Assembly: GCF_017526105.1 (NCBI RefSeq)
Contig: NZ_CP071839.1
Location: 1,178,001-1,242,000 of the forward strand
Reading direction: 5' to 3'
Length of the DNA stretch: 64,000 nt
DNA from: Streptomyces cyanogenus
Lineage (GTDB): Bacteria; Actinomycetota; Actinomycetes; Streptomycetales; Streptomycetaceae
How positions within the stretch are numbered: the stretch's first letter is position 1; every line of letters begins with the position of its first letter. Positions 44,492 to 53,516 of the stretch are shown one piece after another. Position numbers and translations under genes: made by a program. The notes beneath the pieces were generated by a model. The model was not told the origin of the DNA and did no database searches. It was given only the letters and a program-made list of their open reading frames with translations.

Positions 44492-44779
44492 GTTCCCCCG
44501 TTGATCCCCGCCCAGCCGCGCCGGATCGTCCTGGGCTCAGGGTCCCGAGGCCATTCCGCGTGGGAGCCGCCGTGCACGTCGCGCCGGAGCCGCGCCATCC
44601 GGCCGCCCTCCCCCGCAGTGCTCAACACGCCCGCTGTCCGGTGCGTGCCGCGGAAGGTTCCTTCTCTGCCGCCGGACATCGAATCGGCGTGCGTACGGGG
44701 GAACTCCGGGCTCCGCACAGCCGACTGCTGAGGCGACGGCGTCTGCCTGAACGTCCGCCGTCGGCCCTGGAGTTGCGCC

Positions 44780-44917
44780 ATGGACCAGAAGCAGTACAAC
44801 GTCACGGCAATGAACTGCGACCTCGCCGCCGACGCCGTCACCGTGCACGGCACGGACCTTGAGGACGAGCGGCTGCGCGCGGTGATGGTCGAGGCCGGGT
44901 ACGCCATCGCCGCCTGA
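44780..44917 (+). pseudogene. Remnant of a heavy-metal-associated (CopZ-like) copper chaperone
   Basis: 45 codons with an intact start and stop. The N-terminus (YNVTAMNC) resembles the start of an HMA domain up to the first metal Cys. The C-terminus (VTVHGTDLEDERLRAVMVEAGYAIA) resembles the final beta-strand and helix. About 25 residues between them, including the second Cys of CxxC, are missing without breaking the frame. It cannot bind copper in the usual way. It is probably a deletion product; a short expressed peptide cannot be excluded. Confidence 0.55.
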
Positions 44918-44936
44918 TCACGGCAGACGGCCGAGC

Positions 44937-44962
44937 GGGCAGGACGCGATGTCGTCCTGCCC
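44937..44962. terminator. 9-bp hairpin between convergent genes
   Basis: GGGCAGGAC (44937-44945) pairs with GTCCTGCCC (44954-44962). It lies between the chaperone remnant (+) and the end of the ABC importer operon (-). Confidence 0.6.
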
Positions 44963-44982
44963 GAGCCCGTTCATCAGCCTGT

Positions 44983-45801
44983 TCATCCCCGGGTGGGCGT
45001 CTCCAGCGGCACGGCTGGCGGTGCCTCGTCCGCCGGTGTCCGGTGGTCGAAGGCGATGAGTGGGTCACCGGTCAGGGGATGGTCGACGACCGCCGCTCGC
45101 ACTCCGAACACCTCCGCCATCAGCGCGGGCGTGAGGACTTCCCGCGGCGGGCCGGAGGCGACGACCGCTCCGTCGTGCAGGACGTGGAGGCGGTCACAGA
45201 CGGAGGCCGCGGCATTCAGGTCATGCAGCGACACCAGGGTCGTACGGCGCTGTGCGCGCAGGAGGGCGAGCAGGTCGACCTGGTGGCGGATGTCGAGGTG
45301 GTTGGTCGGTTCGTCCAGCACCAGGATGTCCGGGTTCTGTGCGAACGCCCTTGCCAGCAGGACGCGTTGGCGCTCACCGCCGGACAGGGCCGTGAAGCGG
45401 CGTCCGGCTCGTTCCGCCATGCCGACGGCGGTGAGCGCCTGCGCGACGATGTCCCGGTCGGCGTCGTCCTCGCCGGCGAAGGCCCGCTTGTAGGGCGTAC
45501 GGCCCATCGCGACGACCTCGCGCACGGTCAGCTCGAAGTCGCTCCCGCGCTCCTGCGGCAGGGCCGCCACGTGCCGCGCCGACTGGAGCGGGGTCATCTC
45601 CCGCAGGTCGGTACCGGCCAGAAGTACTCGCCCGGCGGTGGGCTTCAGGTGCCGGTAGACGGTGCGCAGGAGCGTGGACTTGCCGCTGCCGTTCGGGCCG
45701 ACCAGGCCGGTGATCTCGCCCTCGGCGGCGACGAGATGGGCGCCCGCGACCACCGTCCGGCCGGCGTAGGCGACGTGCAGGTCCTCGATCTCGATCCTCA
45801 A
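44983..45801 (-). CDS. ABC importer ATPase, FecE/FhuC/BtuD type
   Basis: 272 residues. Walker A is GPNGSGKST (35-43), the signature LSGGERQR, and Walker B ILVLDEPTNHLD, with the H-loop in LVSLHD. I start it at TTG 45801, which overlaps the permease stop as TTGA and has GGGAG upstream. A further upstream frame exists but is a shadow of the permease. It powers the FecCD-type permease upstream and completes a three-gene importer for a ferric siderophore, haem or cobalamin. The type of cargo is not visible in the ATPase. Confidence 0.93.
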   Translation of the reverse strand: MRIEIEDLHVAYAGRTVVAGAHLVAAEGEITGLVGPNGSGKSTLLRTVYRHLKPTAGRVLLAGTDLREMTPLQSARHVAALPQERGSDFELTVREVVAMGRTPYKRAFAGEDDADRDIVAQALTAVGMAERAGRRFTALSGGERQRVLLARAFAQNPDILVLDEPTNHLDIRHQVDLLALLRAQRRTTLVSLHDLNAAASVCDRLHVLHDGAVVASGPPREVLTPALMAEVFGVRAAVVDHPLTGDPLIAFDHRTPADEAPPAVPLETPTRG

Positions 45802-46871
45802 CTGCCGCTCCCCAGCCGCCGGTCCAGCAGATACAACAGGGCCGGAGCCCCCAGCAGAGAGGTGACCACGCCGACCGGCAGCTCCTGCGTGTCCATCGCC
45901 GTACGGCACACGATGTCGACCACCACCACCAGCAGAGCGCCGAACAACGCGGAGACCGGCAGCAGGCGTCGGTGGTCGCCTCCCACGACCAAGCGGCAAA
46001 CATGCGGCACCATCAATGCGACGAAGGCGATCGCGCCGGAGGCCGCCACCAGGACACCGGTCAGCACACTGGTGACGGTGAACAGCTCGCGGCGCAGCCG
46101 GGTGACGTCGATGCCCAGTCCGGCCGCCGTCTCGTCGCCCATCAGCAGGGCGTTCAGGCCCCGGGCGCGCGCCTGGAGCCACAGCAGTGCGGCGGGTACG
46201 GCGACGGCGGGCAACGCGAGCAGTTCCCACGTCGCTCCGCTGAGGCTGCCCATGAGCCAGAACAGGACGCTGTGGGTCTGCTGCTCGTCCCCGGCCTGCA
46301 GCACGAGGTAGCTGGTGAACCCCGAGAGGAACTGGCCGATCGCGACCCCGGCAAGCACGAGCCGCAGCGGCGCGAACCCGCCACCGCGCCGGGCCACCGC
46401 CCACACCAGCGCGAACGTCGCCAGCGCGCCGGCAAAGGCCGCTCCGGACAGGCCCAGTCCCAGTGCCCCGCCCGCGCCGAGGCCGAGGACGATCGCGGCG
46501 ACCGCGCCGAGGGAGGCACCGTTGGAGATGCCCAGCAGGTAGGGGTCGGCCAGCGGGTTGCGCACCAGCGCCTGGACGGCCGTGCCGACGACACCGAGTC
46601 CCGCGCCGACGAGCGCGGCGAGCAGGGCGCGCGGCACCCGCAGTTGCCAGACGATGAGGTCGTCCGTGCCGGGGCGCGGAGCCTCGCCGGACAGCCGCCG
46701 CCACACCACGCTCCACACCTCGCCGGGCGGGATCGACGTCGAGCCCCAGGCCACGGCGGCCGTCAGCGCGGCCAGCAGCGCCACGGCCAGAACGGCCGCG
46801 AGCGGACCGGCGGGCAGGCTGCCGCGCTCCTGCGCAGCCGCGGCCTTCCGGCGCACCAGTGTGAAGGCCAC
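45798..46871 (-). CDS. FecCD/BtuC-type ABC permease
   Basis: 357 residues with about ten hydrophobic helices. Characteristic stretches are LRVPRALLAALVGAGL, NPLADPYLLGISNGA and the cytoplasmic coupling region near GLGIDVTRLRRELF. Start is GTG 46871, two bases after the binding-protein stop. It overlaps the ATPase start by four bases, so the three genes form one translationally coupled operon. A single permease gene implies a homodimer. Confidence 0.93.
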   Translation of the reverse strand: MAFTLVRRKAAAAQERGSLPAGPLAAVLAVALLAALTAAVAWGSTSIPPGEVWSVVWRRLSGEAPRPGTDDLIVWQLRVPRALLAALVGAGLGVVGTAVQALVRNPLADPYLLGISNGASLGAVAAIVLGLGAGGALGLGLSGAAFAGALATFALVWAVARRGGGFAPLRLVLAGVAIGQFLSGFTSYLVLQAGDEQQTHSVLFWLMGSLSGATWELLALPAVAVPAALLWLQARARGLNALLMGDETAAGLGIDVTRLRRELFTVTSVLTGVLVAASGAIAFVALMVPHVCRLVVGGDHRRLLPVSALFGALLVVVVDIVCRTAMDTQELPVGVVTSLLGAPALLYLLDRRLGSGS

Positions 46872-46873
46872 GA

Positions 46874-47950
46874 TCAGGCGACCTTGCCCGGGTAGAGGGT
46901 CTTGGCGATGGCCTCGACTGTGTCGGCGTTCTCGACTCCCGCGATGGTGGTCTGCTCGGAGCCGATGCGCAGGAAGTGGCCCTCCTTGACCGCCTTCAGG
47001 CCCTTGGTGGCCGGGTTGGACCTCAGCCACTGCTCGGCCTCGTCGAACGCCTTCTTGTTCGCCGCCTCACCACCCCGGTTGCGCACCCCGAGCTGGATCC
47101 AGTCCGGGTTCCTGGCGATGACGTCCTCCCAGCCGACCTGCTTGTAGTCGCCGTCGCAGTCGGCGAAGGCGTTGCGGGCGCCGGCCAGGGTGATCACGGC
47201 GTTGGCGATCTGGCGGTTGCAGGTGACGGAGGGCTGCTTGGTACCGGCGTCGTAGTCGAAGAAGAAGTACGTCGGCCGCGCGCTCTGCGACGTGCCGCCG
47301 ACCGCCTTCTGGACGGCGCCCACCTGCTCCTTCATTCCGGCGACCAGCTGTTTCGCCCGCGCGCTCGTGCCGGTGACCGCGCCGAGGGAGGTGATGTCGG
47401 CCTCCACCGCCGACAGGTCGGTCACCGGGCTCTTGCTCTGGGCGGCACAGGCGGTGGACTTGAGGTAGATGTGTTTGATCCCGGCTGCTTCGAACTCCTC
47501 CGGCGTCGGCGTGTCGCCCATTCCGCCGCCCATGCTCCCCATGGAGGCGAACGTGTCGATGTAGAGGTCGGCGCCGGAGCCGAGCAGCTTCTCCTTGGGG
47601 ATCACGGTCTGGCTGAGCACCTTGACCTTCTGCGCCTGCGCGTCGAGGGTGCCGGGGAGTGTGCCCCTGCCGGGCGGGAAACCGGTGCCGATCACCTGGT
47701 CGCCGGCACCGAGGCGCAGCAACAGCTCCAGGCTGGAGGCGTTGCTGGTGACGATTCTCTTCGGGGCGCTGGAGAAGGTGGTCCTGGCGCCCGTGCAGTC
47801 GGTGACGGACACCGGGTAGCCACCGGAAGCCGCCTTCCCGGCCTGCCCCTCGTTCCCGTCCGCCGTGTCCTTCATCCCGCCGCCGCAGCCCGCCACCAGC
47901 AAGCCGCCCAGTACGACGGCCGCGGTACCGCCCCACATACGAGAACGCAT
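46874..47950 (-). CDS. Iron-siderophore/cobalamin-type substrate-binding lipoprotein
   Basis: 358 residues, started at ATG 47950 behind GGGAG. A lipoprotein signal peptide ends in LVAGC with Cys22 as the lipid-anchored residue. The mature part has a class III binding-protein layout: PKRIVTSNASSLELLLRLGA near the N-terminus and a long linking helix in the middle. It would capture the cargo outside the membrane for the FecCD-type importer. It lies near NRPS genes, so the cargo may be a metallophore, but no hydroxamate or catechol genes are seen. Confidence 0.92.
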   Translation of the reverse strand: MRSRMWGGTAAVVLGGLLVAGCGGGMKDTADGNEGQAGKAASGGYPVSVTDCTGARTTFSSAPKRIVTSNASSLELLLRLGAGDQVIGTGFPPGRGTLPGTLDAQAQKVKVLSQTVIPKEKLLGSGADLYIDTFASMGSMGGGMGDTPTPEEFEAAGIKHIYLKSTACAAQSKSPVTDLSAVEADITSLGAVTGTSARAKQLVAGMKEQVGAVQKAVGGTSQSARPTYFFFDYDAGTKQPSVTCNRQIANAVITLAGARNAFADCDGDYKQVGWEDVIARNPDWIQLGVRNRGGEAANKKAFDEAEQWLRSNPATKGLKAVKEGHFLRIGSEQTTIAGVENADTVEAIAKTLYPGKVA

Positions 47951-48087
47951 CGAACAACTCCCGGATCCACTCGGTACACGGGCGAGCCATCGCCACCCGC
48001 TCCAGTAGTCGGAGCGAAGGTGCCTTGAGTTCCCGGCCAGTTGGCGATCCGGCTCAGATGAACCGCTCCCGCTACTCCGGCGGCGAG

Positions 48088-48120
48088 GGTGCCGGTGCCG
48101 TTCTTCCAACCGGCACCGGC
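48088..48120 (-). terminator. Hairpin after the ECF sigma gene
   Basis: GCCGGTGCCG (48091-48100) pairs with CGGCACCGGC (48111-48120) across a ten-base loop; an alternative register starts at 48088. It begins 15 bases past the sigma stop and separates it from the importer promoter region. Confidence 0.55.
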
Positions 48121-48134
48121 GCCCTCCCGGAGCG

Positions 48135-48782
48135 TCAGGCCGCCAGCGCGGCGGGCTGGTCCTCCCCCACTGCCTTGACGGCGTGGGAGGTGCCCCCATC
48201 GTCCAACAGGTCCATCAGCGTTGCGCGGGCGCGGGCCACGCGGGAGCGGACCGTGCCGATCGGGCAGTTGCTCACCTCGGCGGCCTCCGCATAAGGCAGG
48301 CCGAGCAGCTGCGTGAGGGTGAACGCTTCCCGACGGTCCTCGGGCAGCGACGCCAGCAGATCCAGCAGTGCTATGCCGTCGTCGAAGCCGGGCAGGTCGC
48401 ACGGCTGGGTCAGTTCGATCGCCAACTGCCAGTCCGGTACGTCGGTCAGGCGCGGGCGGGCGGCGGCGTACCGGTAGCTGTCGATCACCGCTCGGCGGGC
48501 GATGGACAGCAGCCACGCCCGCGCCGAGGAACGCCCCTCGAACCGGTGCAGGCTGCTGAGGGCCCGCACGAAGGTGTCCTGCGCGAGATCGTCCGCCGCC
48601 TGCGGATCGCCGCAGAGGTGGGCGACATAGCGCCGGACGTCCCGGTGCAGGGCGCCCACGAACTGCTCGACCGCGTGCGCGTCACCGCCTCGGGCGGCCA
48701 ACGCCCATGCGGTGATCGAGTCGTCGGGCGCTGCCGGTTCGTAGCTCTTGGCGCGCGACGTGGGCAGGGCAGAGGTAATCAC
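48135..48782 (-). CDS. ECF-type RNA polymerase sigma factor
   Basis: 215 residues, started at GTG 48782 behind AAGG; longer frames upstream have no ribosome site. Region 2 is DDLAQDTFVRALSSL and region 4 is YAEAAEVSNCPIGTVRSRVARAR, the usual two-domain ECF layout. No anti-sigma gene with a zinc-binding HxxxCxxC motif adjoins it. The neighbouring gene encodes a Met/His-rich membrane protein, and the gene downstream is the importer lipoprotein. It may respond to metal status and direct the importer or NRPS genes; this is inference from position. Confidence 0.92.
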   Translation of the reverse strand: MITSALPTSRAKSYEPAAPDDSITAWALAARGGDAHAVEQFVGALHRDVRRYVAHLCGDPQAADDLAQDTFVRALSSLHRFEGRSSARAWLLSIARRAVIDSYRYAAARPRLTDVPDWQLAIELTQPCDLPGFDDGIALLDLLASLPEDRREAFTLTQLLGLPYAEAAEVSNCPIGTVRSRVARARATLMDLLDDGGTSHAVKAVGEDQPAALAA

Positions 48783-48951
48783 CTGGTGTCCTTCTCGGGT
48801 CAACCGTGATCCGGACCAGGGCACGGCGGCGCGCGGTCCGGTGAAAGTGGGAGAGACGGCCCTACGGCGTCGCTGTGGCGCTACAGCGCCTGTGCGGTCG
48901 TACGGCCATGGCCCGAGGCGCGCGCTGGCAGCCTCGGGAAACCAGCTGTCT

Positions 48952-49608
48952 TCAGACGACAGCCGTTCCCACGGGCGGACCCCGAGACGTGATCGCGTGG
49001 ACGAGGAGGAGGAGACGCGGCGCCCGGGCCGAGCGGCGGCGTCGCAGGTGGACACGGGGGCGATCGGGGGTACCGGGCAGGGCAAGCAGCAACCGCAGCG
49101 GCGCCGCCAGCCATCCGACCGCCGCCCGCAGGATCCGGAAGGCAGCCTTCTCGCCGCACGCCAGCCACAGGCCGCACAGCACCGCGGCGAGCAAGTGGGC
49201 GGCGAGCATGCCGAACGACGACGAACCGCCGTCCATGGAGTGCCCCATGTGATCCATGGGGCTCATACCCGTGTGGTCCACAGGCATGGCGCCCATGTCC
49301 ATGGAGCCCATGCCGCTCATGCCCATGGAGGCGGAGCCGTCGGACGTGCCGGACGTCGACTGGGCGCAGGAGAACGCCTCGTGGAGCACCGTCTGGGCGG
49401 CGACCACGACCGTCACGATCAACGGCAGCCCGCGCTCACGCCCCGCCAGACACCAGCCCACGGCACCGGTCACAGCTCCGCCGGCGGCCAGCGCCCACGC
49501 CGGCACGTCGCTGCCGGACATCAGGACGTGGCCCAGGGCAGCCAGCAGCACGCACATGGCCGCGAACACCGCGGCCCGTATCGCGCGAGCACACCACCCT
49601 GCTGTCAT
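48952..49608 (-). CDS. Membrane protein with a Met/His-rich loop
   Basis: 218 residues. Three hydrophobic helices come first, then an extracytoplasmic-looking loop dense in Met, His and Asp (for example MGSMDMGAMPVDHTGMSPMD, around residues 95-125), then another helix and a basic tail. Methionine/histidine loops of this kind bind copper in other proteins. The family is common in actinomycetes but unnamed as far as I know. The sigma gene starts about 170 bases downstream in the same direction. With the copper-chaperone remnant at 44780 it suggests a copper-handling locus, partly lost. Confidence 0.75.
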   Translation of the reverse strand: MTAGWCARAIRAAVFAAMCVLLAALGHVLMSGSDVPAWALAAGGAVTGAVGWCLAGRERGLPLIVTVVVAAQTVLHEAFSCAQSTSGTSDGSASMGMSGMGSMDMGAMPVDHTGMSPMDHMGHSMDGGSSSFGMLAAHLLAAVLCGLWLACGEKAAFRILRAAVGWLAAPLRLLLALPGTPDRPRVHLRRRRSARAPRLLLLVHAITSRGPPVGTAVV

Positions 49609-50251
49609 GGTGCCTCATCCTCGCATCCGGGCTTCGGTCGTCACGCGGGGGTACGGACATCCACGGGGGACCGTACTCAATCCGCAGGCTGTGATCCAGA
49701 CCACGACAGCTGGCGGGAACTCGACGACGATCTGCCCCGACATCCAGGAGAGGATTTCTCCGCCCGCAGGGCGGGCGATCACGGACCGCTGTCGCTCGGG
49801 CGCATCACGACCGCGATCGTCTCGACCGGCGCGCTGCGCTCGAAGTGCAGCGTGAACGGTACGAGGCAGGAAATGACCGGGCACGCCCTCGCCGCCGAAC
49901 CCAGCGGCTGCCAACGGGCAACAGCTGTCGGGCCTTTGGCCATTCCCCTCGCACCCGCGATGCGTTGTCGAATCTCGCCGGACATCTTTCGCCAGCGCAC
50001 TGTAGGGTCAATCAAGTTGTATCCACAGCGTGGAACAGGAAACTCCAAGGCGCTCCCGAAACGGAAATCGGCGACGCCTTCGAGGGGCAAGAAGGAGACC
50101 GGCGTCGGACGGGATTCGAGCTCGGACGCCTGGTGCACCTGCCTGCGGTCGGCGACCACCATCAACCACTCGATCCGGCCGCCCCGGCACAGAACGTCGG
50201 CATCCTCTGACGCCCCTCGGACCCAGATTCGCAGAAGGGACAACGGAAACG
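49609..50251. other. 643-bp gap with a possible decayed gene on the minus strand
   Basis: No intact gene is supported. On the minus strand, codons ending near 49779 encode VPFTLHFERSAPVETIAVVM, which resembles the last strands of a PCu(A)C copper-chaperone domain. The preceding sequence does not align. It is AT-richer than its surroundings around 49980-50040, where a promoter for the aminotransferase gene may lie. Confidence 0.25.
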
Positions 50252-51523
50252 GTGGGACTGTCACAAATCGGGGAAAAAATGTCCGGCATGTCCGGGCTGC
50301 GGACCATCATGGAGGACATCGCGACCTCGACCGCCGCGGGCTCTTCCGACTGGCTGAACCTCAGCATCGGCAACCCCTCTCCCATCGACGAGGTGGTGGA
50401 CGCCTGGAGAGAGCTGACCATAACGGCCGCCACGGAGGACTTCGCCTCGGTGAGCTGCCGGTACGGGCCGTCGCGAGGTATGCCGACGCTGGTCGACGCG
50501 ATCGTCGACGACTTCAACACCCGTTACGGGTGGGACATCACCGCGGACAACGTGGTGGTGGGGCCGGGCAGCCAGATGCTCTGCTTCATCGCGGCGGCCC
50601 TGTTCACGGGCTCGGCCGGCACGGAACCGCCCCAGCGCCTCATACTGCCCATGACTCCGGACTACGCCGGTTACCAGGGGCTCTCGCTGGACCGCGAGGG
50701 CGTGGTCGGAATCGCCCCCAGAGTCCAGGTGACGGGTGACCGGTCGTTCCACTACGGCTTCGACTTCGACGCCCTGGAGCGGTGCCCCAAAGCAGGCATG
50801 TTCCTGCTGTCCAGCCCGAGCAACCCGACCGGCCGCAGCATCGACGACGGCGAACTCGCCCGTCTGCTCGGCGTTGCGCGAGAGCGCGATGCGCCCCTGG
50901 TCGTGGATCACGCTTACGGGGCGCCCTTCCCGCGTATCGCCGCCTCACGCCTGACACCGCAGTGGGACGAGCACCTGATCAACTGCTTCACCTTATCCAA
51001 GGCCGGCCTCCCGGCAGAACGGATCGGTTTTGCCATCGGACCGGCCCGGTATATCCGGCCCATGGTGTCGTTCATGGCCAACTCCGCTCTGCACGCACCC
51101 CAACTGATGCAGCTAGTGGCGGCCCGGTCACTGACCACCAGGCTCCTGGACAAGCTCGCCTCCGAGGTGATCGCCCCCTTCTATCAGGCGCGACGCCTGG
51201 CCGTGGAGCGCCTGCTGGCCGATCTGTTGCCCGATTCGGTCAACTGGCGGCTGCACGCGGGCAAGGGCGGCATGTTCTGCTGGCTATGGATCGACGAGGA
51301 CTGGTTCGACGACATGGCCCTGTACGGGCTGATGAAGACGAAGAAGGTGTTCATCGTCCCCGGACGCCACTTCTTCGTGCATCCGCCGACCGGCACGACC
51401 CCGGGCGGCCACGACACACAGTGCTTCCGCATCAGCCTCAGCGCCGACGAAGACACCATCGGCGAGGGCATCGCACGGATAGCCGAGGGCCTGACGCATC
51501 TGCGCCGCGCGGACCACGCATGA
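50252..51523 (+). CDS. AvtA-like PLP aminotransferase (valine-pyruvate type)
   Basis: 423 residues, started at GTG 50252 so that the typical N-terminus (GLSQIGEKMSGMSGL) is complete; ATG 50279 has a nearer ribosome site but would cut it. It is a fold-type I aminotransferase with SSPSNPTG, VVDHAYGAPFP and the PLP lysine in TLSKAGL (Lys250). The C-terminal VPGRHFFVHP is typical of AvtA. It probably makes or recycles a non-standard amino acid for the NRPS by transferring an amino group to a 2-keto acid. Codon 248, two before the catalytic Lys, is TTA (50993-50995), so translation depends on the bldA tRNA. It is convergent with the condensation-domain gene. Confidence 0.92.
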   Translation: MGLSQIGEKMSGMSGLRTIMEDIATSTAAGSSDWLNLSIGNPSPIDEVVDAWRELTITAATEDFASVSCRYGPSRGMPTLVDAIVDDFNTRYGWDITADNVVVGPGSQMLCFIAAALFTGSAGTEPPQRLILPMTPDYAGYQGLSLDREGVVGIAPRVQVTGDRSFHYGFDFDALERCPKAGMFLLSSPSNPTGRSIDDGELARLLGVARERDAPLVVDHAYGAPFPRIAASRLTPQWDEHLINCFTLSKAGLPAERIGFAIGPARYIRPMVSFMANSALHAPQLMQLVAARSLTTRLLDKLASEVIAPFYQARRLAVERLLADLLPDSVNWRLHAGKGGMFCWLWIDEDWFDDMALYGLMKTKKVFIVPGRHFFVHPPTGTTPGGHDTQCFRISLSADEDTIGEGIARIAEGLTHLRRADHA

Positions 51524-51639
51524 CTCCGAGGCCGTCCGCTCCCCGACGCAAGCTGCGCGGCGAGGAGAAGCGAGGAAACTGACTTTCAGGTCGGCTGTGG
51601 GCAAAGACGCTGACGGCCCGGCATACGTCTCATGACCTG

Positions 51640-51701
51640 CCAGAGGTGGTGACAGAGGGTGGCACCTGCATAAGCCGGTCCGCTCTGTGCACCACCTCTG
51701 G
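51640..51701. terminator. Long bulged hairpin between convergent genes
   Basis: CCAGAGGTGGTG-ACAGAG (51640-51657) pairs with CTCTGT-G-CACCACCTCTGG (51683-51701), leaving one bulged base and a 25-base loop. The gap 51524-51821 holds no gene. Confidence 0.65.
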
Positions 51702-51821
51702 ACTACGCAAGTGATGAGACGACCCGCCGGGATCGAGGCAGGGGAAGCCGTTCGGCCGACTCACCGTGACGGCTGCGGACTGGACACGCGGCAACGCGAA
51801 AGCCCGTTGGCTGCGCCCGGA

Positions 51822-53096
51822 TCAGGTCAGCCGCAGTCCGTCGACGGAGCGGAGCAGGGACAGGAAGTCGCTCAGGTGTCCGGCCAGCTGGTCATGCCCG
51901 TAGAGCTCGGTGTTGCCGTAGAAGCAGATCTCCAGCCCTTGGCCGCGCAACCGGTCGTACACATTGATCGACAGATCTTCCACCGGGCCGGGGCTCAGGG
52001 AGTGCACGACAGCAGAGTGCCCGGCGTAGTCCCCCCGGTATGGAAAGGACATGATGTTGACGTCGGGGCCGAACTGCCGTCGTCCCTTGGGCAGTCCCGG
52101 GATCTCACGCGCCAGGTGTTCCTGCGGATAGCGCTGATGCTCGATCGCCTCTTCCAGGCGGTGCGAGGTCTGTTCCACGACAGCCGCGAAGTCCAGTCCC
52201 GAACTCAAGGCGTAACGCAGCGGCACCACATTGGTCAGCATCGCCGGCACCCGGCGCATCAGGGGTTCCGTGCGCCCGGTTACCGGCAGGCCGACGACCA
52301 GCTCGCGGACACCCGTGGCGCGATACAGCTGTACGGCGACCGCGGCGATGATGACCTCCGGCAGGGTCACCTCGAGCCGGCGGGCCGCAGCACGCAGCAC
52401 CTCGACGTCGGAGGGCGGGAGGTGGCCACTCACTCGGAGGGCGGCGCGGCCGCGGGGCGGGCGCCAGTCGGTGAGGCTCGCCACCTCGGTCTGGTCGGCC
52501 AGCCGTGACAGCCAGAATCGGCGGTCGTCCGCGTACTCCTCGGAATCCTGGTACGCGGTGTCCGCCTCGATGACCTGCTCGAGGGTGCCCGGCGGCCGCG
52601 GCCGGCGGGGGCGTCCGGTCACCAGGGAGGTGTAGACGTCGGCGACATGGGAGGCGATCAAGGACAGCCCGAAGCCGTCCACGACGATGTGGTGGGCGGC
52701 GCGGTACCACAGCGTGCGTCCAGCGCCCAGGGTGAACAACGCCCAGGTGAAGAGCGGGCCCTTGGCGAGGTCGTACTCCTTCGCCAGGTCCCGCCGCATC
52801 CAGCGCTCCGCGGCGGCCAGGGCATCCGGCTCACCGCTGACGTCGATATGGTGCAGAGGCACGTCGACGAAGTCGTCCACGTATTGGCACAGTCCCTCGT
52901 CCCCGATGTCGAACCGCGCCCGCAGGGCAGGGGTGGTGGCGACGACTTCGCGCAGCGCCGCCTCGAAAAGGACCGGGTCCACCGGGCCCTCGATGTCGCA
53001 GTACTCCCCGATGTTGAAGGATCTGTCGTCCGGATCGAGTTGTTGCGCCATCCAGACGCCGGTCTGGGCCGAGGACAACGCCAGCGGTGCGGTCAT
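51822..53096 (-). CDS. Stand-alone NRPS condensation domain
   Basis: 424 residues, a single C domain. The catalytic HHxxxDG motif is HHIVVDG (His135, His136, Asp140). The N-terminal LSSAQTGVWMAQQLDP and the later NVVPLRYAL and QRYPQEHLAREI segments are typical of bacterial C domains. There is no A or PCP in the protein. Its gene begins three bases after the carrier-protein stop, so the two are co-transcribed from the promoter at 53426-53455. It probably joins an aminoacyl group on the discrete PCP with an acceptor in trans, or releases the product by amide formation. Confidence 0.92.
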   Translation of the reverse strand: MTAPLALSSAQTGVWMAQQLDPDDRSFNIGEYCDIEGPVDPVLFEAALREVVATTPALRARFDIGDEGLCQYVDDFVDVPLHHIDVSGEPDALAAAERWMRRDLAKEYDLAKGPLFTWALFTLGAGRTLWYRAAHHIVVDGFGLSLIASHVADVYTSLVTGRPRRPRPPGTLEQVIEADTAYQDSEEYADDRRFWLSRLADQTEVASLTDWRPPRGRAALRVSGHLPPSDVEVLRAAARRLEVTLPEVIIAAVAVQLYRATGVRELVVGLPVTGRTEPLMRRVPAMLTNVVPLRYALSSGLDFAAVVEQTSHRLEEAIEHQRYPQEHLAREIPGLPKGRRQFGPDVNIMSFPYRGDYAGHSAVVHSLSPGPVEDLSINVYDRLRGQGLEICFYGNTELYGHDQLAGHLSDFLSLLRSVDGLRLT

Positions 53097-53099
53097 CTG

Positions 53100-53366
53100 T
53101 CAGCCTTCCACTGTATCCCGGGCGCGCAGCTCGGCAATGAACTCGCATACACTGGACAAGCTGTGAAATTTTTCGCCGATGTCACTGCCACCGGGCAGGA
53201 CCACATCGAAACGCCTCTCGATAAAACCGCCGAGCCTGGCCACGGAGAGCGAGTCCAGAATTCCCCATTCCAGCAGCGGGGTGTCCGCATCCACTTCCCC
53301 CTGCCCTTTCAGCACCCTCTCTTCAATGAATAGCTTGACAGCCTCAAACGTCTCACTATCCTTCAC
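53100..53366 (-). CDS. Discrete peptidyl carrier protein
   Basis: 88 residues. The phosphopantetheine site is EWGILDSLSVARL with Ser39. The wording TPLLEWGIL around it resembles carrier proteins that hold prolyl/pyrrolyl groups (PltL/RedO type), but the match is short. It is first in a two-gene operon with the condensation protein, divergent from the adenylation gene, a natural set of three discrete NRPS parts. It needs a phosphopantetheinyl transferase from elsewhere. Confidence 0.92.
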   Translation of the reverse strand: MKDSETFEAVKLFIEERVLKGQGEVDADTPLLEWGILDSLSVARLGGFIERRFDVVLPGGSDIGEKFHSLSSVCEFIAELRARDTVEG

Positions 53367-53425
53367 CTATATACCCCCCAAGTCCTCGTTGATCTACCTG
53401 AGAAACAGACACCTGACGGTAATTC

Positions 53426-53455
53426 ATGCTACTGTCGCGCCAGAACATCTGTCAA
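53426..53455 (-). promoter_or_regulatory. Sigma-70-like promoter for the PCP/condensation operon
   Basis: On the minus strand TTGACA (53450-53455) and TAGCAT (53426-53431) are 18 bases apart, about 60 bases upstream of the PCP start. The intergenic region 53367-53516 is clearly AT-richer than the genes around it and must also hold the promoter for the divergent adenylation gene. Confidence 0.5.
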
Positions 53456-53516
53456 GGATCAACGCTTTACGGACAACGCAGGACGGACGCAGGCCGAGAG
53501 ACATGGAGACCAGACC

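Noticed and set aside
43181..44731. A 516-codon plus-strand frame opposite the MFS gene
   Set aside because: Gln/Arg-rich antisense shadow of a clear membrane transporter; no motif.
51640..51701. Inverted repeat taken as insertion-sequence ends
   Set aside because: Only 25 bases lie between the arms, no transposase or target duplication is present, and it sits between convergent genes, so a terminator fits better.
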